24,307 nucleotides of DNA, taken from positions 1 through 24,307 of the forward strand of contig JASLAA010000291.1 of assembly GCA_030147325.1 (NCBI GenBank). Direction: 5' to 3'. The stretch comes from Arthrobacter sp. Lineage in GTDB: Bacteria; Actinomycetota; Actinomycetes; Actinomycetales; Micrococcaceae. The position numbers and the translations under genes were made by a program. Shown here piece by piece: positions 14,953 to 21,072 of the stretch (position 1 is its first letter; every line of letters begins with the position of its first letter). The notes under the pieces were generated by a model, which did no database searches, was not told where the DNA came from, and saw only the letters and a list, made by a program, of their open reading frames with translations.

Positions 14953-15144
14953 TCAGCGCCAGAGGCTGTCCGCCCACGCCGCGTCCCGCAGGTAGTCGCG
15001 GGCCGGTCCGATCTCCCAGAGCTGACCCTGGGAGGCAAGGACGCCGTCGTTCTGCATCGACTCGACAACTTCCGACGAACATCCCAGCGCCGCTGAGAGT
15101 TCGGCGTCATCGACGGCCAGCACGATCGTGTTCCTGGTACTCAC
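14953..15144 (-). CDS. 63-residue protein translationally coupled to the SpaB_C-like gene
   Basis: It starts at the GTG of 15142-15144, overlapping the stop of the upstream gene as GTGA. It would be translated MSTRNTIVLAVDDAELSAAL, with GCSSEVVESMQNDGVLA following. The end is QLWEIGPARDYLRDAAWADSLWR. The pattern of two short helices, a strand and a final helix (AALGCSSEVVESMQNDGVLA, then WEIGPARDYL) looks like a small winged or MerR/excisionase-like HTH, but the match is weak. It does not look like a RiPP recognition element. The tight coupling says it works with the SpaB_C-like protein, perhaps as a partner subunit or scaffold. No family recognised. Last gene of the putative peptide operon. 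Confidence 0.65.
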   Translation of the reverse strand: MSTRNTIVLAVDDAELSAALGCSSEVVESMQNDGVLASQGQLWEIGPARDYLRDAAWADSLWR

Positions 15145-16160
15145 GGCGCAATCCTCTGCTCGACCGGGCTCCTGCGGACGTTCGACTCCCACGGCTTCCG
15201 GCCCGCCGGCAGTGGATCGGCCGGCGCCTTCCAGGACCGCGCATACAGCCCCAGGGCGGCCTCCTCGCGGGGCATGAATCCCAGCCGGTTGAGGGTCATG
15301 TGCGCCTGATGCACCGTGAGGTGCTGGGCGCTGCGGCTGACGCGGACCTTGTCGGCTCGATAGAGATACGTGTCGAGCGCCCGGAACCACCGGCGCCGCC
15401 AGTTGTGCACTGCGGATTCTGAGGCGGTCGCCGCCATCAGCGCATGGAAACCAGTCGATTTGGCGGCCACCTGGGCCGCCATGGCTTCCCTGACGCCTCC
15501 AGCACGGGGGCCGACGTCGGCAGTGCAGGTGCGCAGGTGGCTGTCCCAGTAGAAATCCCACGAGAGCCGTCGGCGGTCCGGCCATCCCGCCGAGCGTGGG
15601 CCGCGCATCATGCTCCGCGCCGAGTCGAAGAGGACCAGCGCACCGAGGGCGGAGCGGCTCTGCATCCGCGGGAAGCGCTGATTGCCCCACACGGCCAGTT
15701 CAGAGCTCAGCTCGAACACCTCCTCAGCAAGGTCCAGGCCTTCGACTCCGCCGTACTTGACGAGATTCGCCTCGAGCTGGGGGTCGGCCATCTCCTGGCC
15801 GCCGGAGTAGTAGGTGTTGTTCGCCGGGGCTGTCAGCTGCTGGCGGACCGCGAGCAGCGGTAGTCTCCGCGCCCCGCGGGCCTGCAGGACACGGAGGAAG
15901 GCCCGGAGTCGGTCGAGCACCCGTGGATGGGCGTGGATGCTCACCTTGATCTGGCTGACAATTCCGGTCGAGGCATCCTCCGACCGGGTGAAGTACCAGC
16001 GCTTGGCGCCGAGCGCCTGCGCCTGCGCCACCAGCGGGGTGACCAGCTCTTCAATGATGCCGTCCGCTACATCGAAGCCACCCGTCGAGAGGGAGAGATG
16101 CCACCATTGAGTGCTGACGACCGTCCGTGAGGCGGTTCGAACGGCAGTCACCTGGCTCAT
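15141..16160 (-). CDS. Stand-alone lantibiotic-dehydratase C-terminal (SpaB_C/thiopeptide-type) domain protein
   Basis: 339 residues, ATG at 16160 with AAGGAG six bases upstream. The sequence follows the domain called SpaB_C or 'thiopeptide-type bacteriocin biosynthesis': QWWHLSLSTGGFDVADGIIE at the N-terminus, a long helix ELVTPLVAQAQALGAKRWYF, IVSQIKVSIHAHPRVLDRLR, then ANNTYYSGGQEMAD and LVKYGGVEGLDLAEEVFELSSELAVW. The C-terminus has LTVHQAHMTLNRLGFMPREEAALGLYARSW, like the HMTxNRLG tail of the family. In full LanB enzymes this domain eliminates glutamate from glutamylated Ser/Thr. In thiopeptide and pyritide enzymes (TbtC-like) it makes the pyridine ring. No LanB glutamylation domain is fused to it or encoded nearby. 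Its operon neighbour is the 46-residue peptide, which is the inferred substrate. Its chemistry is unknown. Confidence 0.75.
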   Translation of the reverse strand: MSQVTAVRTASRTVVSTQWWHLSLSTGGFDVADGIIEELVTPLVAQAQALGAKRWYFTRSEDASTGIVSQIKVSIHAHPRVLDRLRAFLRVLQARGARRLPLLAVRQQLTAPANNTYYSGGQEMADPQLEANLVKYGGVEGLDLAEEVFELSSELAVWGNQRFPRMQSRSALGALVLFDSARSMMRGPRSAGWPDRRRLSWDFYWDSHLRTCTADVGPRAGGVREAMAAQVAAKSTGFHALMAATASESAVHNWRRRWFRALDTYLYRADKVRVSRSAQHLTVHQAHMTLNRLGFMPREEAALGLYARSWKAPADPLPAGRKPWESNVRRSPVEQRIAP

Positions 16161-16218
16161 GGCTCTCTCCTTCAGGGTCTGTGGTCACCCCCGCTGGGGC
16201 GGGTTCTGGGTGAGGCCT

Positions 16219-16234
16219 CCGGGCTCCGGCCCGG
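16219..16234 (-). terminator. Hairpin between the peptide gene and the SpaB_C-like gene
   Basis: CCGGGC (16219-16224) and GCCCGG (16229-16234) pair perfectly around four bases. Flanking GGGT and ACCC can extend the stem. It starts 11 bases after the stop of the peptide gene and lies 59 bases before the start of the SpaB_C-like gene. Leaky terminators at this point are common in RiPP operons, where they keep the precursor message in excess over the enzyme message. That function is inferred. Confidence 0.5.
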
Positions 16235-16244
16235 TGACCCCGGG

Positions 16245-16385
16245 TTACTTCGGCCAGTCCCAGCTGGCTGCGGTGGGCTGGCTCTTCGGCCAGTCCCAGC
16301 TCGCGGCACTGATCGACTGACCGGCCGGCGCCACGGCTCCTACCAGGATCAACAGGCCTGCAGTTGCGCCGAGTACCTTCTTCAT
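16245..16385 (-). CDS. 46-residue secreted-type peptide with duplicated AASWDWPK; candidate RiPP precursor or signal peptide
   Basis: ATG at 16385, TAA at 16245-16247, and AAGGA six bases upstream, one of the best ribosome sites in the window. Residues 1-22 are two lysines followed by a hydrophobic run (MKKVLGATAGLLILVGAVAP), a Sec-type signal sequence. The rest contains AASWDWPK at 27-34 and again at 39-46, joined by SQPT; the second copy is the C-terminus. Each repeat is preceded by a small-X-Ala pattern (SAA before S29, TAA before S41) that a signal peptidase-like enzyme could cut, releasing two SWDWPK units. It is followed by a hairpin, the SpaB_C-like gene and the 63-residue gene, and is divergent from a LuxR-type regulator. 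It resembles no precursor that I know. It could be a modified peptide, a pheromone, or simply a small secreted protein. Confidence 0.75.
   Translation of the reverse strand: MKKVLGATAGLLILVGAVAPAGQSISAASWDWPKSQPTAASWDWPK
16248..16301 (-). repeat. Direct DNA repeat encoding the duplicated SWDWPK
   Basis: CTTCGGCCAGTCCCAGCT occurs at 16248-16265 and again at 16284-16301 on the plus strand, with a period of 36 bases (12 codons). The 18 bases are identical, including wobble positions, and encode SWDWPK on the minus strand. The flanking codons for AA differ (GCC GCG against GCA GCC). Identity at silent positions suggests a fairly recent duplication or gene conversion. Confidence 0.9.
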
Positions 16386-16429
16386 GACGATCCTTCCCTG
16401 CCCGTTTCACCGGAGGTAGAGCTGCGCGT

Positions 16430-16447
16430 CACTGCTGTTCCGCAGTG
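16430..16447. promoter_or_regulatory. Inverted repeat in the leader/promoter region of the peptide gene
   Basis: CACTGC (16430-16435) and GCAGTG (16442-16447) pair perfectly across six bases, 45 bases upstream of the peptide start codon. The loop and right arm include GTTCCGC, the core that recurs in the array at 16586-16651. Could be an operator or a leader hairpin. No convincing -10/-35 pair for the minus strand was found in 16386-16580. Confidence 0.4.
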
Positions 16448-16585
16448 CCCGATCGGAGGTCCGCCCTACGGGCTTCCCGGCTGACCGGCTCGACCAGCTT
16501 GTCGGGCGTCAGCGGGTAGTGTCCAGCAGTAGCGATGGCCGGTTGTGGACATGGCGTCTTCAGGACGCCGGCTCCGATCTGAGCG

Positions 16586-16651
16586 GTTCCGTCGCCCGAT
16601 CCGGGTCGTCAGGATCGGCGGAACGACGCGGAATCGGGCTGGTTCCGCCGA
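16586..16651. promoter_or_regulatory. Array of GTTCCG-containing inverted repeats upstream of the regulator
   Basis: Three copies of one element alternate in direction. The first is GTTCCG with CCGATCC after four bases (16586-16602, plus). The second is GTTCCGCCGATCC read on the minus strand (16624 to 16612). The third is GTTCCGCCGA (16642-16651, plus). The second and third form a perfect 10-bp inverted repeat with a 17-base spacer. The first and second form a 13-bp arm hairpin with a 4-base bulge. The array ends 8 bases before the -35 of the predicted regulator promoter. This looks like a binding site set for a dimeric regulator, most simply the LuxR-type protein encoded next to it. Confidence 0.6.
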
Positions 16652-16658
16652 CTCGTGA

Positions 16659-16687
16659 TTGCTAGTAGACCCGTTCTGTCATTAACT
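16659..16687 (+). promoter_or_regulatory. Putative promoter of the LuxR-type regulator gene
   Basis: TTGCTA at 16659-16664 and TTAACT at 16682-16687 are 17 bases apart, giving a start near 16694 and a leader of about 60 bases. The repeats at 16586-16651 lie immediately upstream of the -35, the usual place for an activator. The short AT-rich stretch at 16675-16705 (attaactgga, then catgtcatgttttt) stands out from the GC-rich surroundings. Confidence 0.5.
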
Positions 16688-16755
16688 GGACATGTCATGT
16701 TTTTCACCGTGTGACGTCGGGGCCGAGGCGCCGGCGGACGAGGCAAGGACCGCTC

Positions 16756-17724
16756 ATGCTGGACGCGACATCGCTCGAGGTCTACCGGTACGCCGTCGGC
16801 CACCCTGGGTGGACCAGATGCGAGGCGTCGGATGCGCTGGGGCTGACACTGCGTCGTATCGATCAGGCCATCGAGCAGTTGTCGGCCCGACGCCTGCTCA
16901 GTCCCCAGGCCGGACGGGCAGACGGTTTGGTCGCGGTGTCCCCCGACGTCGCCCTCGCCGACCTGGTGGACGCGGACGAACGCGCGATGCAGGACCTCAA
17001 GGCACGCATCAGCGGGCAGCGTCGGGAGCTCTCGACGCTTCTTCCGACCTTCCTCGAAGCCCGCAAGAGCGTCCTGGCCAGCACCTCGGTGGAGACGCTC
17101 GAGGATCCCCACCTCATCCACAGGGTCCTGATCGACTACGGGCGGGACGTGACGGAGAAGGTGTACATCGCGCAGCCGGGGCAGGGCTCGACGGCAGACG
17201 TCCACGAGGAGAGTGTCCGGAAGGATCTCGACCTGCTGGCGAACGGCGTACGACGGCGCACCCTCTACGACACCAGCACCCGTGACCACGTCCCGACCCG
17301 CAAGGCCGTCGAGGCGATCGCAGCCGGCGGTGGGGAGTTCGGCGTGCTGCCCTTCATCCCCCTGCGCGTGCTCATCTTCGACGAGAAACTGGCGCTGGTG
17401 GGCCGGCAGCTGACTCGTGACGACAAAGCGGCCCTGGTGGTCCGCGACCACAGCCTCATCAGCATCTTCACCCACCTGTTCGAGATCGCCTGGGAGATCA
17501 GCGAGTCATTCCTCGCTCCCGGACAGATCGGATCGCCGCTGAGCAGCATGCAGCGTTCGATCATCCAGGGACTGGCCAACGGGCTGTCCGACGAGTCGAT
17601 CGCCCGCCGCCTCGACATCAATGTCAGGACCTGCCGCCGCCATATCGCCTGGATGCTCGAGACCCTGCGGGCCGACAGCCGCTTCCAGGCAGCGCTGAAG
17701 GCACGCGACGCGGGATGGATCTAG
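16756..17724 (+). CDS. Regulator with TrmB-like N-terminus and LuxR-type C-terminal HTH
   Basis: 322 residues from the ATG at 16756 (MLDATSLEVYRYAVGHPGWT), with AAGGA seven bases upstream. The GTG at 16711 adds 15 Arg/Gly-rich residues with no site. Residues 5-50 are a winged-helix of the TrmB type (EASDALGLTLRRIDQAIEQLSARRLLSP). The middle (about 110-230) resembles a TrmB/PLD-like sensory region (LIDYGRDVTEKVYIA, then PLRVLIFDEKLALVG). Residues about 258-315 are a LuxR/GerE HTH: LSSMQRSIIQGLANGLSDES, then IARRLDINVRTCRRHIAWMLETL. Regulators of this double-HTH layout are often found next to actinobacterial RiPP genes. Divergent from the peptide operon, so it is the inferred controller of that operon and perhaps of itself. 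Confidence 0.85.
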   Translation: MLDATSLEVYRYAVGHPGWTRCEASDALGLTLRRIDQAIEQLSARRLLSPQAGRADGLVAVSPDVALADLVDADERAMQDLKARISGQRRELSTLLPTFLEARKSVLASTSVETLEDPHLIHRVLIDYGRDVTEKVYIAQPGQGSTADVHEESVRKDLDLLANGVRRRTLYDTSTRDHVPTRKAVEAIAAGGGEFGVLPFIPLRVLIFDEKLALVGRQLTRDDKAALVVRDHSLISIFTHLFEIAWEISESFLAPGQIGSPLSSMQRSIIQGLANGLSDESIARRLDINVRTCRRHIAWMLETLRADSRFQAALKARDAGWI

Positions 17725-17758
17725 GCGCGGAACAGCTCGCATCGCTGGTCAACGCCTG

Positions 17759-17787
17759 TTGCCTCACGGTCAACCCACGCCTAGACT
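17759..17787 (+). promoter_or_regulatory. Leaderless promoter of the aminotransferase gene
   Basis: TTGCCT (17759-17764), exactly 17 bases, then TAGACT (17782-17787), then six bases and the GTG start codon at 17794. Transcription is expected at or one base before the GTG. There is no ribosome site upstream, so the message is probably leaderless, which is common in actinobacteria. Confidence 0.7.
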
Positions 17788-17793
17788 CTGGGC

Positions 17794-19089
17794 GTGACGT
17801 CCTCCAGTGAAGCCCCCGCCGATGTCCTGCCCGCCGAGACCGAAGCAGCCCTCGAGCGCGCTGTGGACTCCGCCACCCGGCACGACGCCCTCTTCTCGCT
17901 GCGGGCGGCGAATATCAAGCAGTCCGCAGTCCGGGACGTCTTCGACATCTCGATCCGCCCCGGTCTGGTCTCCCTCGCCGGCGGCAGCCCTTACCTGAAG
18001 TCGCTCCCCCTCGAGGATCTCGGGCGCACGGCACAGAAGATCATCGCCGAACACGGCCTGGAGGCGCTCCAGTACGGCGGCGGCCAGGGGATGGAAGAAC
18101 TCCGGGCGCTCGTCTGCGACGTGATGGCGGCGGAGGGAATCGAGGGGGCCGGCCCCGAGGACATCGTCATCACCACGGGTTCACAGTCCGCCCAGGATGT
18201 CGCAGCGAAGGTCTTCTGCAACCCGGGGGACGTGATCCTCTGCGAGGACCCGACCTACGTGGGGGCACTGAACACCTTCGAAGCCTACGAGGTCGACGTC
18301 GTCACCGTGCCGATGGACGGGGACGGCCTGATCCCCGACGAGCTGGAGCGCATCATCGCGGAGCTCGAAGCACAGGGCCGCGCCATCAAGCTGCTCTACA
18401 CCATCCCGAGCTTCAACAACCCGAGCGGGATCACCCTCGCTGCCGACCGCCGCCAGCGCATCGTGGACATCTGCCGGGCACACACGATCCTCGTGCTGGA
18501 GGACAATCCCTACGGCATGCTCCGCTTCGACGGTGAGCCGCTGAAGCCCTTGCGCGCGGACAACCCCGACGACGTCATCTACCTCGGCTCCTTCTCGAAG
18601 ATCTTCGCCCCCGGTGTACGCCTCGGCTGGGCGCTCGTCCCGAAGCATCTGTACCGACGGTTCTACCTCGCCTGCGAGGCCGTGGTGCTGTGTCCGTCCC
18701 CGCTCACCCAGATGCTCGTCACCGCCTACCTCACCGAGTACGACTGGCGTGGACACCTCGTCACCATGCGCAGCCTGTACCGCGAGCGGTGCGACGCCAT
18801 GCTCGGCGCACTCGCCGACGAGTTCCCCGACGGCGTGCACTGGACCACCCCCGACGGTGGATTCTTCGTGTGGCTCACCCTGCCCGAAGGCATCGACACC
18901 TATCCCTTGCTGTACAGGGCGGTCGACGCGGGCGTCGTGTTCATCCCCGGCGCCGCCTTCACGCCGTCGGACGAACCGTCCAACAAGCTGCGCCTCGCCT
19001 TCAGCGCCGTGGCGCCGGAGGACATCGTGGAGGGCGTCCGACGCCTCGCGCCCATCCTGCGTGAGGCCATGGCGGGGCACCCGAGCTGA
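17794..19089 (+). CDS. PLP-dependent aminotransferase, class I/II (LysN/MocR-core type)
   Basis: 431 residues from a leaderless GTG. It is a fold-type I aminotransferase of the 2-aminoadipate/aromatic (LysN, kynurenine aminotransferase-II like) group, without the GntR HTH of MocR proteins. Blocks are LVSLAGGSPYLKSLPLEDLG (58-77), LQYGGGQGMEELRALV, ITTGSQSAQDVAAKVFCNPGDVILCEDPTYVG, TIPSFNNPSG (203-212), VLEDNPYGMLRF (aspartate to the PLP nitrogen) and YLGSFSKIFAPGVRLGW with the Schiff-base lysine K269. The C-terminal arginine is in NKLRLAFSAV, binding the substrate carboxylate. The natural substrate cannot be assigned. It follows the LuxR-type regulator by 69 bases but has its own promoter, so a link to the peptide locus is not required. 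Confidence 0.9.
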   Translation: MTSSSEAPADVLPAETEAALERAVDSATRHDALFSLRAANIKQSAVRDVFDISIRPGLVSLAGGSPYLKSLPLEDLGRTAQKIIAEHGLEALQYGGGQGMEELRALVCDVMAAEGIEGAGPEDIVITTGSQSAQDVAAKVFCNPGDVILCEDPTYVGALNTFEAYEVDVVTVPMDGDGLIPDELERIIAELEAQGRAIKLLYTIPSFNNPSGITLAADRRQRIVDICRAHTILVLEDNPYGMLRFDGEPLKPLRADNPDDVIYLGSFSKIFAPGVRLGWALVPKHLYRRFYLACEAVVLCPSPLTQMLVTAYLTEYDWRGHLVTMRSLYRERCDAMLGALADEFPDGVHWTTPDGGFFVWLTLPEGIDTYPLLYRAVDAGVVFIPGAAFTPSDEPSNKLRLAFSAVAPEDIVEGVRRLAPILREAMAGHPS

Positions 19090-19152
19090 AGCCCCCCTGG
19101 CCCGAGGGGAGCCGGTCGCCTCCGGCACCGGTCGGCGCCCCCGGGCGTCCGG

Positions 19153-19194
19153 TCATGACCGTCGGATCATGACCGTCGGATCATGACGGTCGGA
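19153..19194. repeat. Three tandem copies of a 14-bp sequence
   Basis: TCATGACCGTCGGA occurs at 19153-19166 and 19167-19180, and with one change (TCATGACGGTCGGA) at 19181-19194. Each unit holds the palindrome TCATGA. The first is embedded in the perfect 12-bp palindrome CGGTCATGACCG (19150-19161). It lies in the 134-base gap between two convergent genes. Just before it, CCGGT and ACCGG (about 19111-19130) can form the terminator hairpin of the aminotransferase gene. Confidence 0.85.
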
Positions 19195-19223
19195 GGATCA
19201 GAGGCAAGGACCGCCGCACGGCC

Positions 19224-19448
19224 TCAGAGCGGGGGCCGCTTCTGCTGGCGCCTGGTCACCGCGATCGAGATCAGGGCGGCGATGATCACCAGGATGGAGA
19301 GCCGCGCAACGGTGCCGAGCCCCGGAAAGGCGAGCTGCAGGACGCTCGACGCGATGAAGCCGATCACCACCACGAACAGGAGCCTGCTCAGGGGGTAACG
19401 CGGACGCGCCCTTCGGCCCGGGTCACCGTCCGGTAGCTGCTGGTTCAT
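19224..19448 (-). CDS. Small membrane protein, two helices, downstream of bkd operon
   Basis: 74 residues from the ATG at 19448 (MNQQLPDGDPGRRARPRYPL), with GTGAGG a few bases upstream. Hydrophobic segments lie at about 21-42 and 46-65; the N- and C-terminal ends are Arg/Lys-rich and probably cytoplasmic. It starts 10 bases after the E2 stop, so it is likely the last gene of the same transcript. I do not recognise a family and see no motif that ties it to the dehydrogenase complex. Confidence 0.7.
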   Translation of the reverse strand: MNQQLPDGDPGRRARPRYPLSRLLFVVVIGFIASSVLQLAFPGLGTVARLSILVIIAALISIAVTRRQQKRPPL

Positions 19449-19458
19449 GAGCCTCACC

Positions 19459-21063
19459 CTAGTCGAGCAGCAGGGCCGGCTCCTCCAGGATGGAGGCGAC
19501 GTCGGCCATGAAGCGCGCGCTCAGGTCACCGTCCACCACCCGGTGGTCGAACGAGCCACCCAGCGTGGTGATCCACCGCGGGATCACCTCGCCGTCGAGC
19601 ACCCAGGGCTTCTGCTTGATGGTTCCGAACGCCACGATCGCCACCTCGCCCGGGTTGATGATCGGCGTCCCCGTATCGATGCCGAGAGCTCCGATATTGG
19701 TGATCGTCAGCGTGCCGCCCTGCATCTGGGCGGGCTGCGTCTTACCGGCCCGCGCCGTCGTCGCCAGCTCGTTCAGTGCCAGGGCGAGGTCCTTCAGCGA
19801 GAGATCCTGGGCGTCCTTGATGTTCGGGACCATGAGCCCGCGCGGAGTCGCGGCTGCGATCCCGAGGTTCATGAAGTGCTTGACGAGGATCTCGTCCTCG
19901 GCCCAGGTCGCGTTGACGGAGGGATTGCGCGCCGCAGCCCAGATCACCGCCTTGGCGAGGATCAGCAGCGGTGAGACCCTGATGCCCTCGAAGTCACGGG
20001 ACGCCTTGAGCCGCTTCACGAACTCCATGGTCCGGGAAGCGTCGACGTCCACGAAGATGCTCACGTGCGGCGCGGTGAAGGCACTCTGCACCATCGCCTT
20101 CGCGGTGGCCTTGCGCACGCCCTTGACCGGGATGCGTTCGATGCGTCCGCCGCCCAGGAGCTTCCGGTCGGACCAGAAGGAGTCGGCGCCGTCCTGCTCC
20201 GCATCCCGTTGCGACTGGTAGCTGATGAGGTCCTGCTTGGTGACCTCCCCCGCTGACCCGGTGGCCGGGACATCGGCGAGGTTGATGCCGAGATCCCTGG
20301 CCGCCTTCCGCACGGGAGGCTTGGCCAGGACCCGGTTGATGAGCTGGTTCAATGGATTCGTCCGCGGGGCGCTCTCCGTCGCCGGCGCCTGGGCGGCAGG
20401 GACGGGCGGTTCGGCCGCCGGCGATACCGTCCGGTCTGCCACCCGGGGTCCGTCCGGTCGCGCAGGCCGGCCGGCATCGGACCCTGCAGCGCTCCCGGGA
20501 AGAACGGACGAGGCTTGCGGCTTCCGCGGGCGCCGCTTCACGGCGTCCGCCTTCGGCCCTGTCCCGACGAGGGGACCGGGCGTGGCCTCGACGGGGGCTG
20601 CTCCCGGGGCGGTGGCGTCGGCCGCCCCGGCGGTGTCAGCGCCCGGCAGGGCCCCCGCGATCTCGCCGGGCATCTCGGGTACCGGCACGGGAGCGTCGTC
20701 CGCCGGCCCGGCCGGACCCCGGTCCGCGCCCTCTCCCGCTCGGGCGGCGGTCTCCTCCGGACCGCCGTCCCGTGGCGGGGCTGTGGAGCCGCTGTCCCGG
20801 CCGCTGCCCTTCGGTCCTGCACCCCCGTCCTCCACGGAGATGATCGGCGTCCCGACCTCGATGGTCTCGCCCTCCGGAACGAGGAGTTCGGAGACGGTTC
20901 CGGCGAAGGGCGAGGACAGCTCGACGAGGGACTTGGCGGTCTCGATCTCGCAGATGACGTCGTTCACCGCCACAGGCGCACCCGGGGCGACCCTCCACTG
21001 CACGATCTCGGCCTCGGTGAGGCCCTCACCGACGTCGGGCAGGTTGAACGTGTTGAGCGTCAT
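19459..21063 (-). CDS. bkdC: Dihydrolipoamide acyltransferase (E2) of branched-chain 2-oxoacid dehydrogenase
   Basis: 534 residues. The single lipoyl domain (1-78) starts MTLNTFNLPDVGEGLTEAEI and carries the lipoylated lysine K44 in EIETAKSLVEL. A long Ala/Pro/Gly-rich linker (about 80-235) follows. The peripheral-subunit-binding domain (about 245-285) reads PVRKAARDLGINLADVPATG, then SAGEVTKQDLI. The catalytic domain ends in FDHRVVDGDLSARFM with H507 and D511 of the HxxxDG motif. It transfers the acyl group from E1 to CoA. Order and linkage to E1-alpha and E1-beta, and the single lipoyl domain, favour the branched-chain complex over pyruvate dehydrogenase, since actinobacteria usually use the AceE-type E1 for pyruvate. 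No E3 gene is in the window. AAGGACC precedes the start. Confidence 0.92.
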   Translation of the reverse strand: MTLNTFNLPDVGEGLTEAEIVQWRVAPGAPVAVNDVICEIETAKSLVELSSPFAGTVSELLVPEGETIEVGTPIISVEDGGAGPKGSGRDSGSTAPPRDGGPEETAARAGEGADRGPAGPADDAPVPVPEMPGEIAGALPGADTAGAADATAPGAAPVEATPGPLVGTGPKADAVKRRPRKPQASSVLPGSAAGSDAGRPARPDGPRVADRTVSPAAEPPVPAAQAPATESAPRTNPLNQLINRVLAKPPVRKAARDLGINLADVPATGSAGEVTKQDLISYQSQRDAEQDGADSFWSDRKLLGGGRIERIPVKGVRKATAKAMVQSAFTAPHVSIFVDVDASRTMEFVKRLKASRDFEGIRVSPLLILAKAVIWAAARNPSVNATWAEDEILVKHFMNLGIAAATPRGLMVPNIKDAQDLSLKDLALALNELATTARAGKTQPAQMQGGTLTITNIGALGIDTGTPIINPGEVAIVAFGTIKQKPWVLDGEVIPRWITTLGGSFDHRVVDGDLSARFMADVASILEEPALLLD

Positions 21064-21072
21064 GATGGTCCT

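Noticed and set aside
13778..15082. 434-codon minus-strand open frame opposite ald
   Set aside because: Shadow of alanine dehydrogenase; no family resemblance.
16248..16301. Direct repeat considered as part of a CRISPR or phage attachment site
   Set aside because: Only two copies, 36-base period in frame with codons; explained by the duplicated peptide unit.
16051..16410. 119-codon minus-strand frame overlapping the peptide gene
   Set aside because: Arg/Gly-rich, in a different frame from the well-signalled 46-residue peptide and overlapping the SpaB_C-like gene start; no ribosome site.
19153..19194. Tandem repeat considered as a CRISPR array
   Set aside because: Units are 14 bp with no spacers and no cas genes are present.
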